The notes under the pieces were generated by a model. The model worked only from the letters and a program-made list of their open reading frames with translations, made no database searches and had not been told where the DNA came from. Of a DNA stretch of 50,918 nucleotides, positions 35,108 to 42,436 are shown piece after piece. The number at the start of each line of letters is the position of its first letter. Position 1 is the first letter of the stretch. Both the position numbers and the translations under genes were made by a program. This stretch comes from Plantactinospora mayteni (GTDB lineage: Bacteria > Actinomycetota > Actinomycetes > Mycobacteriales > Micromonosporaceae): positions 1-50,918 of the forward strand of contig NZ_BONX01000017.1 of the NCBI RefSeq assembly GCF_016862935.1, written 5' to 3'.

Positions 35108-38100
35108 TCAAGCCTCCAGGTCCGCGATGGGGGAGGGCAGGTTGGCCGCGGCGGCCTTCGCCGTGACCGGGGTGGTGTCCAGGTGGTCGAGCAGGCCGGG
35201 CACGTACGAGACGTCGACGCGTACCTTCTGCACCCGGCCGTCGACGTCGCGCATCACGAACTCCCGGAAGCCGAGCCGGTCCGCCGAGGACGCGTCCACA
35301 CTGGACAGCGAGGCGAGGGTCGCCTCGTAGCCGTCGTTGACCGGCACCCGGAGCAGTCGCAGCGCCTCGGAGGCGATGTCGACGTCCTCGGCGATCCGGC
35401 CGACGAAGACGGTGGAGACCAGGTTCTGCACGTCGAGGCCGAGGATGTCCTTCGGGTTCTGCGAGGAGACCAGCGCGGCGAGGTTCCACTTCCGGGAGTC
35501 CCGGGCCAGCCGGACCAGGAAGGACCGGCCGGAGCGCCAGCCCTCCATGAAGTGCGCCTCGTCCAGGCCGACCAGCTTCCGCGACGACATCGCGCCGCCG
35601 TAGCAGCGGCGTACCGCCAGCCGGTGCGCGGTGTGCAGCATCGGCAGCGCGAGAGCCTCCTCGGCCGACCAGTACTCCCGCTCGATCTTCAGGTCGGGGA
35701 GCCGGAGCCCGGCCATGGTGATCACGGTCAGCGTGGCGTCGGGGCCGAGCAGCCCCTCCGGCGGACGGCCGAAGAAGAGCAGCGCGAGCGGCATCTCGGC
35801 GGTGTCCAGCAGCAGGTTGGCCAGCTCCCGGCCCTCGTCCTCCAGCCCGGCCAGGCAGGCCACCACGTCGTCCAGTGTGGACGTCTCCTCGGCCGGTACC
35901 TGCCGGACCGCGTGCCGGAACAGCGTCGCGGTGGACGCCTCCCTGGCCACCTGTGGCGGCACCAGCATCATGCAGATGTCCTGCACCAGCATCCGCCGCT
36001 CGGCCCGGGCGTTGGAGACCGCGATCTGGAACTCCCGGTCGCCCGCCGCCCCGGTGGGGAACTCGCTGCGCAGCGGGGTCGGGATCAGTGCGTACGGCGC
36101 CAGGGTGCCGTGCTCGGAGCCGGTCAGGTTCAGCACCCGTGAGTACGGTCGCAGCTCCGGCATCGCGCAGAGCCGGGCCAGCGGGCCGGACGGGTCGAGC
36201 AGGGTCACCTGCACCCCGCGCCGGGCGGCCAGATAGCCGAGCGCGCCGAGCAGGGTCGACTTGCCACCGCCCGGCTCGGCGACGAAGACGGCGAGGCCGG
36301 AACGCTCGCGTACCTCCATCGGGAAGTGCATGTCGAGGAAGACCGGCCGGCGGCAGGTGCCGGCGGTACGCCCGATCAGGTCGCCGCGCCGGTCACCGAC
36401 CGTGGAGGCGGCCTGCGGCAGCGCGGCGGCCAGCAGCGGAACCGGCATCCGGCGCAGGTAGCCGGTGTTGGCGATCGGTTCGCCGGGAATGAACTCCCGG
36501 GCCAGCCAGTCCTGGTTCTTCGGATGCTGGAGCGAGATCCGCAGCTCCCGCGAGTAGAGCTGGATCAGTCGCCGGGCCCGCTCCAGGCACTCTTCCCTGG
36601 TCCGCCCGCCGACCGCGATCCGGTGCCAGCCGTGTGCCCGGGCCGAGTCCACCGGCAGTCCGGTGGTCATCTCGTCGCCGATCACCAGGGCGCGCTTGGC
36701 CAGCCGTTCCAACTCGGGCGGGGCGTCGATGCCGTGCTCGGCGTAGTCGAGCTGCTGGGACCGGATCATCCGCAGCCGGTGCTCCAGATTGCGGAACGAG
36801 TCGCCGGAACCGAGGATGTCGACCCGGGTGGACAACTCCATCGGCCAGGGCAGCCGCTCGTGGAAGTGCAGCCACGGCTCGTGCCGCTCCGGGATCTCCA
36901 GCGGCTCCATCCGGCCCACCGCGAGTACGGCGACGTGCCGCTCCTCCCCGGTCATCCGGTTGACCAGCTTCACCGTCGACCCGTACGGGGTGCGGTAGCG
37001 CTCCACCTGCTCGGTCAGGGCGAGCAGGTCACCGCGTTCCCAGCGGCCGTTCGTGACCGGAGAGAGCTCGCCGGGCGGGGCCATGCAGAGCGCCACGGAG
37101 CGGTACATCAGCCACTCCAGCTCCTCGGCGGTGACCTGCCGCCCGCGCATCCCGAACGCGCCGAGCACCTCGTCGAACTGCTCGACCGTCCGGCCCAGCT
37201 TGCGGCGCTCCCCGTCGGCGACGCCCCGGCCGAAGGCCCGGAGGATCCGCTCGGTCAGCGAGTTGCCGAGCGACCGGCGGGCGAAGGTGACGCCGAGATA
37301 GGTCTGCCCCTCGGCGTGGTTGACCGAGAGCAGGTGCCGCTGGGCGGCGACCAGGTGGTCCGACCAGCTCGGCGCGCCGGCCACGGTGGCCAGCGGCTGC
37401 GGGGTGTGATGGTCGATCGTCCGGGCCCACTCGTCGGCGGGGAACGGTCGGGTGGTCCGGCGCAGGTGCAGCCGGAAGCCGGCGAGCCCGGCGTACTGCT
37501 CGGAGATGGCCGAGAGCAGCGCCTCCCGTTCGGCGTCCGGCCGGAACGCCCAGCGCACCTCCGGCAGCCAGTACCAGGCGGTCACGGTGTTCGGGGTGAA
37601 GGTCAGGTGGCCGGCGATCTCGGTGATGGCCAGCTCGACGGCGGGATCCCGGTCGCCGAAGCGGACCTTCGGTGCGCGTACCCGCTGGGGTTTGGTCAGC
37701 GGTTGCGGCCGGGTCGGCTTCGGCGTGCTCCGCCGCTGCTTCGGCGCGACCGCTCCGGCGTCCCGCTCCGAGCGCCTGCCGGGCCGGCGGGTCGGCTGCT
37801 CGGCGGGCTCGCGGACGATCGGCAGCGCCCCGGAGTGCTCGCCACCGCGCTGCTGCGGCGCCGGCCGCGCGGAGGACGTCTCGGCCGGGCCGCCGGCCAG
37901 CGCTCCGGCCGCACCGCCGGGCATGGCGCGGTTCGCCGCTGCTCCGGGCGGCCACCCGGTGCCGTCGACCGGGCCAGGGTCGAGACGGGCGGGCTCGACC
38001 CGCCGAGCGGCTCCGGTGTCGGCTCGGGCGGCCGTGCTGTCCGCCCGAGTGGCTGTGGTGTCCGCCCCCCGGGTGGCTGTGCTGTCGGCCCGGGCGGCAG

Positions 38101-38641
38101 TGCTGTCCTGGTGCACCGGCCGGGAGGGCTGGGCGAGCTGGGAGGGCTGGGCGGCCGGCGGAGCGTACCGGGCGGTGGGCTGGCCGGGTGCGGTCTCCCG
38201 CTGGCCGGTGCCGCCCGCCGGAACGTCGTCCGGCTCCCAGGCCGGCAGGCCGACGGCGGCGTCCGGCTCCTCGCCCCAGCGCCCGCGCGGATGCGGCGAG
38301 GGCGGACGGTGCGTCGGGCGGGCTGCCGGCGCGGCCGGCGACGCGGGCTGGACCGGGCCGGCGCCGAAGAGATCGAGGAAGGGGGAGTCGATGTCCGGGT
38401 GCTCGACCGGGGCCGGCGGCCGGGCCGGCGGCGAGGCGGCCGGGCGGTTCCGGGCCGGTGGCTGCGGCGCCTGGAAGACCGCGACTCCGCCGTGGCCGGT
38501 GTTGCTGAGCAGCGCGGCGTCGTACTCGTTCTCCTCGGCCGGCTCAGACGGCTGGTAGCCGGAGGACTGCGTACCGTTACCGGCGTTGTCGGCCGGGCGT
38601 CCTGCCGGGTGCGCGGAGCCCGGCCGGGAGGGGCGGGTCAT
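35108..38641 (-). CDS. VirB4/TraC-like secretion ATPase with long disordered N-terminus
   Basis: A 1177-residue ATPase. Residues 1-320 are Pro/Ala/Arg-rich and include degenerate repeats (ADSTATR-like units, about 185-215). Residues 330-750 resemble the VirB4 N-terminal domain. The motor domain has Walker A AEPGGGKST (near residue 789) and Walker B KLVGLDEAHFM (near 1024), followed by SSQNPKDI, a typical VirB4 sensor-like segment (ALVSSQNP). It powers pilus assembly or substrate transfer in type IV systems. ATG 38641 overlaps the stop of a 30-codon ORF (ATGA). The extension is far longer than in typical VirB4 proteins of about 800 residues. Confidence 0.88.
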   Translation of the reverse strand: MTRPSRPGSAHPAGRPADNAGNGTQSSGYQPSEPAEENEYDAALLSNTGHGGVAVFQAPQPPARNRPAASPPARPPAPVEHPDIDSPFLDLFGAGPVQPASPAAPAARPTHRPPSPHPRGRWGEEPDAAVGLPAWEPDDVPAGGTGQRETAPGQPTARYAPPAAQPSQLAQPSRPVHQDSTAARADSTATRGADTTATRADSTAARADTGAARRVEPARLDPGPVDGTGWPPGAAANRAMPGGAAGALAGGPAETSSARPAPQQRGGEHSGALPIVREPAEQPTRRPGRRSERDAGAVAPKQRRSTPKPTRPQPLTKPQRVRAPKVRFGDRDPAVELAITEIAGHLTFTPNTVTAWYWLPEVRWAFRPDAEREALLSAISEQYAGLAGFRLHLRRTTRPFPADEWARTIDHHTPQPLATVAGAPSWSDHLVAAQRHLLSVNHAEGQTYLGVTFARRSLGNSLTERILRAFGRGVADGERRKLGRTVEQFDEVLGAFGMRGRQVTAEELEWLMYRSVALCMAPPGELSPVTNGRWERGDLLALTEQVERYRTPYGSTVKLVNRMTGEERHVAVLAVGRMEPLEIPERHEPWLHFHERLPWPMELSTRVDILGSGDSFRNLEHRLRMIRSQQLDYAEHGIDAPPELERLAKRALVIGDEMTTGLPVDSARAHGWHRIAVGGRTREECLERARRLIQLYSRELRISLQHPKNQDWLAREFIPGEPIANTGYLRRMPVPLLAAALPQAASTVGDRRGDLIGRTAGTCRRPVFLDMHFPMEVRERSGLAVFVAEPGGGKSTLLGALGYLAARRGVQVTLLDPSGPLARLCAMPELRPYSRVLNLTGSEHGTLAPYALIPTPLRSEFPTGAAGDREFQIAVSNARAERRMLVQDICMMLVPPQVAREASTATLFRHAVRQVPAEETSTLDDVVACLAGLEDEGRELANLLLDTAEMPLALLFFGRPPEGLLGPDATLTVITMAGLRLPDLKIEREYWSAEEALALPMLHTAHRLAVRRCYGGAMSSRKLVGLDEAHFMEGWRSGRSFLVRLARDSRKWNLAALVSSQNPKDILGLDVQNLVSTVFVGRIAEDVDIASEALRLLRVPVNDGYEATLASLSSVDASSADRLGFREFVMRDVDGRVQKVRVDVSYVPGLLDHLDTTPVTAKAAAANLPSPIADLEA

Positions 38642-38730
38642 GCCGCCGCCTCGGCCAACCCGACGGGCTCCTCGGCCAACCCGACAGGCTCCACTGTGGA
38701 GTGGCAGAGGAATCTGGTTCGCTCGGTCAC
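38638..38730 (-). CDS. 30-aa ORF between VirB3-like and VirB4-like genes
   Basis: GTG 38730 has a GAGGTG ribosome-binding site 5 bases upstream. The product is MTERTRFLCHSTVEP followed by the direct repeat PVGLAEE / PVGLAEA. Its TGA overlaps the VirB4-like ATG, and its GTG overlaps the stop of a 9-codon ORF. It is too short to assign. It may only keep ribosomes moving into the ATPase gene. Confidence 0.45.
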   Translation of the reverse strand: MTERTRFLCHSTVEPVGLAEEPVGLAEAAA

Positions 38731-38756
38731 GCCGTCACCTCGCTGCGGTCGGTCAT
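38727..38756 (-). other. 9-codon mini-ORF linking the VirB3-like gene to the next ORF
   Basis: ATG 38756 overlaps the stop of the VirB3-like gene (ATGA) and reads MTDRSEVTA before a TGA that overlaps the next GTG (GTGA). It is the first of two coupled mini-ORFs ahead of the VirB4-like gene. It may be a ribosome relay and not a functional peptide. Confidence 0.35.
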
Positions 38757-39115
38757 GTCAACTGCTCCCGGATCCGGATACGGGTCGCGACCAGTCGGGG
38801 ATCGCGCTGCTCTGTCGCCGGTTCGCGGGTGCGCCGCCAGTCGGTCAGTGCCGTTCGGATGACCATCCGGGCGGGCCGATCGGGGTCGACGTACCGGAAG
38901 ACGAACGAGGTGGTGACGATCGCGAGCGCGATCTCCCAGGCGGGGATCAGCTCGACCTTGAGCGTGAAGAGCCAATGAATGAATATGAAGAGCGGCACCA
39001 GCAACATGAACAGCCCGTACTGCGTGTAAGGCAGGTGGATGGGCAGCGTGTAGCCGGGCGGCCCCAGGTAGACCAGGCGGGCCCGATAGATGTCGTCGTC
39101 GGTGCGCAGCCGCAT
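38753..39115 (-). CDS. VirB3/PrgI-like small membrane protein
   Basis: A 120-residue protein with two adjacent membrane helices (about residues 33-52 and 59-76) between a short N-terminus (MRLRTDDDIYRARLVYLGPP) and a basic C-terminal tail. Size, topology and position directly before a VirB4-like ATPase match VirB3 and PrgI-family proteins, which dock the ATPase at the membrane. ATG 39115 has a GGAG site about 7 bases upstream; the gene starts 15 bases after the pilin-like gene. Confidence 0.75.
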   Translation of the reverse strand: MRLRTDDDIYRARLVYLGPPGYTLPIHLPYTQYGLFMLLVPLFIFIHWLFTLKVELIPAWEIALAIVTTSFVFRYVDPDRPARMVIRTALTDWRRTREPATEQRDPRLVATRIRIREQLT

Positions 39116-39130
39116 CTCGTGCTCCGCGGT

Positions 39131-39448
39131 CTATTCGAAGATCAGGTTGATCAGGCTCTCGCCGACGAAGAACAGCGTCGCCGCCCCGGCGATGAAGGCC
39201 AGCCCGAGCAGCGCGATCGCCGAGCTGGTCAGCACCTTGGAGACCTCGCCCTTGCTGGCCCGGCCGATGAAGATCACGCCGAGTACGGCGAGCAGGATGG
39301 GCGCGATGTTGCTGGCGAAGAAGCCAACGATTCCCTCGGTGTTGATATTGCCCTCGGACGGCGGCTCGGCCGCCGTGACGGACGCGAGGGTGTGGAGCGC
39401 GTGCGTGGCAGCCGGCCATGCCGTCTCCACCAGCTCCATGGCGAACAT
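39131..39448 (-). CDS. VirB2/pilin-like small membrane protein
   Basis: A 105-residue protein. After an N-terminal segment of about 40 residues come two hydrophobic helices (about 47-68 and 77-99) joined by a short basic loop (GRASKGEVSK), the topology of VirB2/TrbC-type pilins and related TcpD-like proteins. ATG 39448 is chosen because GGGGAGG lies 6 bases upstream; an upstream in-frame ATG at 39475 lacks one. It is the first gene of the minus-strand operon. Pilin identity is inferred from topology and operon position; no cleavage site is clear. Confidence 0.7.
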   Translation of the reverse strand: MFAMELVETAWPAATHALHTLASVTAAEPPSEGNINTEGIVGFFASNIAPILLAVLGVIFIGRASKGEVSKVLTSSAIALLGLAFIAGAATLFFVGESLINLIFE

Positions 39449-39831
39449 CGGAATCCTCCCCGGGTGCGGCGACACCTCGCCTCCGCACTGCTGTCAAGCC
39501 CGGTCAACCGGGTCGGTCGTGGGGTGTTGATCGACCCTGCGTCTCGCAATCACCGCGAAGGGTGATGGTTTGTGGGCATCTTTGTCCTGATTCGGCCCAT
39601 CTCTTAAGTTCTGGCATCTGGCTGATGCGAGCGTACGGCGCGTGCCTCTTTGGAACAAGCGGTCCCGACTGCCACCGAACCACCCCGACCGCCCACTTTT
39701 CACGTGCCTGCCCCGCGCAAGATCGCACTGCTTCCGGGGAGGAGTGGCCCCCGCGCCGGGTCCAGGGGACTCTTTCGCGGAAGTAGCACCCGCACCCGAG
39801 ACGCGCCCCGGGAGGTGGGTAGCGTCGGGGC
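39449..39831. promoter_or_regulatory. Divergent intergenic region, secretion-like operon versus folP
   Basis: This 383-base gap has lower GC than its surroundings and no convincing gene. On the minus strand a perfect TTGACA (39492-39497) could be a -35 element, but the hexamer 17 bases on is poor. A 6-bp palindrome, atcacc-N6-ggtgat, lies at 39549-39566. A leaderless-type -10 box for folP is at 39820-39825. Confidence 0.5.
39820..39825 (+). promoter_or_regulatory. -10 box TAGCGT, leaderless spacing, for folP
   Basis: The hexamer ends exactly 6 bases before GTG 39832. It supports initiation at the start codon and gives the fol genes a promoter separate from folE. Confidence 0.65.
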
Positions 39832-40698
39832 GTGAGTGAGTCAGGGGAGGACGGGGGGCTTCGGTCGCCGGTGGTGGTGGGCGTACTCAATGTCACGCCC
39901 GACTCCTTCTCCGACGGTGGCCGGTACGCCGACCTCGACGCCGCGGTACGACACGGGGTGCGGATGTACTCCGACGGCGCCCAGCTCGTCGACGTGGGTG
40001 GCGAGTCCACCCGGCCCGGCGCGGACCGGGTCGACGCGGAGACCGAGGCGGCCCGGGTGCTGCCGGTCATCCGGGAACTCGCCGCCCGGGGAGTGCCGAT
40101 GAGTGTCGACACCTATCGGGCCAGTGTCGCCGCCGCCGCGCTGGCCGCCGGTGCGACCGTGGTCAACGACGTCTCCGGCGGACTCGCCGACCCGGACATG
40201 GCCAAGGTGGTCGCCGAGGCGGGCTGCCCGTGGATCCTGATGCACTGGCGCGCGCACGCCAAGCGGATGCAGGAACTCGCCCGCTATACCGACGTGGTCA
40301 CCGACGTGCGGGCCGAACTGGCGCAGCGGGTCGAGGACGCCCTGGCCGCCGGGGTCGCCGCCGACCGCATCGTGCTCGACCCCGGGCTCGGCTTCGCCAA
40401 GCGGCCCGCCGACAACTGGCAGCTCACCGCCCGGCTCCCCGAGCTGCTGGCGCTCGGCTATCCGCTGCTCTTCGGGGCCAGCCGGAAGTCGTACCTGGGT
40501 GCGTTGCTGGCCGAACCGGACGGCACGCCACGGCCGACCGAGGGGCGTACCGCCGCCACGATCGCCACCAGCGTGCTCGCGATCGCGGCCGGCGCCTGGG
40601 GGGTACGGGTGCACGACGTACGGGAGACCGTGGACGCGCTCGCGGTCTGGGTCGCCAGCGGCCGGCCCCGGCTGGTGACCGGGGAGGTGGCCGGATGA
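39832..40698 (+). CDS. folP: Dihydropteroate synthase
   Basis: A 288-residue enzyme joining p-aminobenzoate to hydroxymethyl-dihydropterin pyrophosphate; the sulfonamide target. Signature motifs are VLNVTPDSFSDGG (about residues 18-30), VDVGGESTRPGA, MSVDTYRA, VNDVSGG, LDPGLGFAK, FGASRKSYLG and the C-terminal RVHDVRE. Length is normal. The predicted leaderless promoter supports GTG 39832. Its stop overlaps the folB ATG (ATGA). Confidence 0.97.
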   Translation: MSESGEDGGLRSPVVVGVLNVTPDSFSDGGRYADLDAAVRHGVRMYSDGAQLVDVGGESTRPGADRVDAETEAARVLPVIRELAARGVPMSVDTYRASVAAAALAAGATVVNDVSGGLADPDMAKVVAEAGCPWILMHWRAHAKRMQELARYTDVVTDVRAELAQRVEDALAAGVAADRIVLDPGLGFAKRPADNWQLTARLPELLALGYPLLFGASRKSYLGALLAEPDGTPRPTEGRTAATIATSVLAIAAGAWGVRVHDVRETVDALAVWVASGRPRLVTGEVAG

Positions 40699-41117
40699 CC
40701 GGGCCGGTGGGCGAGCGGGGTGGGCCGGGCGGCGGGCACACTGGGGCATCCGGGCCGGGGACCGACCGGATCGTGCTGACCGGGCTGCGGGCGCGCGGCC
40801 GGCACGGCGTCTACGACTTCGAGCGGGCCCAGGGGCAGGACTTCGTCGTCGACGTGGTGCTGGAACTCGACCTGACCACGGCGGGCCGCTCCGACGACGT
40901 GGCCGACACCGTGCACTACGGCGAACTCGCGGAGCGGCTGGTGGCGATCGTGACCGGCGAGCCGGTCAACCTGATCGAGACGCTGGCCGAACGGCTCGCC
41001 GCCGCCTGTCTCGCCGATCCACGAGTACTGGTCAGCACGGTCACCGTGCACAAGCCGCAGGCGCCGATCCCGCACGACTTCGCCGACGTGGCGGTGACCG
41101 TGACCCGGCGGAGGTGA
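40695..41117 (+). CDS. folB: Dihydroneopterin aldolase
   Basis: A 140-residue enzyme converting dihydroneopterin to 6-hydroxymethyl-dihydropterin. Family blocks are VLTGLRARGRHGVYDFER, FVVDVVLELDL, DTVHYGEL, LIETLAERLA and VTVHKPQAPI with the conserved Lys. The first 25 residues are a Gly-rich extension before the domain. ATG 40695 overlaps the folP stop by 4 bases. Confidence 0.95.
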   Translation: MTGPVGERGGPGGGHTGASGPGTDRIVLTGLRARGRHGVYDFERAQGQDFVVDVVLELDLTTAGRSDDVADTVHYGELAERLVAIVTGEPVNLIETLAERLAAACLADPRVLVSTVTVHKPQAPIPHDFADVAVTVTRRR

Positions 41118-41121
41118 CCCG

Positions 41122-41646
41122 GTGACCCAGGCCGTGGTCTCGCTCGGCAGCAACCTCGGCGACCGGCTCGGCCACCTGCGCACGGCGGTGACCGGGCTGC
41201 GGGACGTACTCCTGGTGGCGTCCGGGGTCTACGAGACGCCGCCGTGGGGCGACCCGGACCAGCCGGCGTACCTGAACGCCGTGCTGCTGGTCGCGGACGC
41301 CGCCGCCGGCCCGCGCGACTGGCTCGACCGGGCCCGGGCCGCCGAGGCGGTGGCCGATCGGGTCCGCGACCCGGAGCGCCGGTTCGGGCCGCGCAGCCTG
41401 GACGTGGACGTGATCGCGGTCTGGTCGGCCGACGGCGAGCCGGTGCGCAGCGCCGACCCGGAGCTGACCCTGCCGCACCCCCGGGCCCACCTGCGGGCGT
41501 TCGTGCTCCGGCCGTGGATCGACATCCAGCCGTACGGGCGGCTGCCCGGCCACGGCTGGCTGACCGACCTGATGTCGACCGAGCCGGTCGCCACCGACGT
41601 GCTGGACCTGCGCCCCCGTCCGGATCTGCGGATAGAGTCGGATTGA
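41122..41646 (+). CDS. folK: 2-amino-4-hydroxy-6-hydroxymethyldihydropteridine pyrophosphokinase
   Basis: A 174-residue kinase that activates the pterin for FolP. It shows SLGSNLGDRLGHL near the start, TPPWGDPDQPAYLNAV, and the magnesium/ATP motif RFGPRSLDVDVI, then LPHPRAHLRAFVL. GTG 41122 begins 4 bases after folB and has GGAGGT upstream. The three fol genes form one operon. Confidence 0.96.
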   Translation: MTQAVVSLGSNLGDRLGHLRTAVTGLRDVLLVASGVYETPPWGDPDQPAYLNAVLLVADAAAGPRDWLDRARAAEAVADRVRDPERRFGPRSLDVDVIAVWSADGEPVRSADPELTLPHPRAHLRAFVLRPWIDIQPYGRLPGHGWLTDLMSTEPVATDVLDLRPRPDLRIESD

Positions 41647-41722
41647 CGGTGACCGCGGCGCGGACCGGAGGAGTCCGCCGACCCGCGGGACGCGGTGCCG
41701 ACGAGCGGAGTGAGGAATAGTT

Positions 41723-42253
41723 GTGACCGAGCGCAGACCCCCGACGCGCGGCCCGGCCCCCGAGCGCGGGCGGATGGGTCCGACCAGACCCGCCTCCCTG
41801 GTGGTGGCCGGACTGGCCTCGGCGGCCCTGGCCTGGTTGCTGGTCAGCAGCTTCTACAGCCACATCCCGCCGCTGCCCTGGCTGCCCATCGTCACGCTCC
41901 TCGGGCTCGCCGCCCTGGAGGGGTACGCGGCGGCGAACACCAAGGCCCGGATCGAGCGCAAACCGGGCCGGGATCCGGTCGACCCGCTGGCGGTGGCCCG
42001 GTTCGTCGTACTGGCCAAGGCGTCGGCGCTGGCCGGGTCGATCTTCGCCGGCTTCTACGCCGGGCTGGACGTCTGGCTGCTCATCGAGCGGACCCGGGCC
42101 GCCGCGAACGACGTACCGGCGGCCAGTGCGGGACTCGGCGCGTCGCTCGCGCTGGTGGGGGCGGCGCTCTGGTTGGAACGGGCCTGCCGGGTGCCCGATC
42201 GTGATGACCGTGATTCGGAGAGTGACGATATGGGCCGGCGCGACCAGCGCTGA
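41723..42253 (+). CDS. DUF3180 family membrane protein
   Basis: A 176-residue protein with four membrane helices (about residues 26-44, 50-70, 94-118 and 133-152) and charged ends. The family is actinobacterial and nearly always follows folK, as Rv3605c does in M. tuberculosis; its function is unknown. GTG 41723 is preceded by a GGAGTGAGGA stretch serving as ribosome-binding site. It is probably cotranscribed with folK across a 76-base gap. Confidence 0.88.
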   Translation: MTERRPPTRGPAPERGRMGPTRPASLVVAGLASAALAWLLVSSFYSHIPPLPWLPIVTLLGLAALEGYAAANTKARIERKPGRDPVDPLAVARFVVLAKASALAGSIFAGFYAGLDVWLLIERTRAAANDVPAASAGLGASLALVGAALWLERACRVPDRDDRDSESDDMGRRDQR

Positions 42254-42310
42254 GCAGGTCGCGGGCCGAATCAATGCACACCGGGGGTGACGACCGGGCG
42301 TGCACGCGGG

Positions 42311-42316
42311 TACGGT
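42311..42316 (+). promoter_or_regulatory. Possible -10 box TACGGT
   Basis: This TANNNT box lies in the 183-base gap before the gene at 42437 and would give a leader of about 115 bases. No clear -35 is seen. Confidence 0.3.
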
Positions 42317-42436
42317 GCCTCCGACCGGGCCAGATCCGTACACCCCACTGGATCGGGCCCACGTCCGACCGCTCCGGTCCCGGATGGCGCCCCGGGTCGG
42401 AGCCCGCTCGGCGGGACCAAACAGGAGGCGCGCGAG

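Noticed and set aside
26532-39448. Integrative conjugative element
   Set aside because: No integrase, relaxase, excisionase, tRNA target or flanking direct repeat was found, and composition resembles the flanks.
36326-39565. A 1079-codon plus-strand open frame opposite the VirB4-like gene
   Set aside because: It crosses several real minus-strand genes and their start sites and has no recognisable domain, so it is a GC-driven shadow.
39494-39703. 69-codon minus-strand frame in the gap upstream of the pilin-like gene
   Set aside because: No ribosome-binding site, no domain, and it covers the region where the operon promoter is expected.
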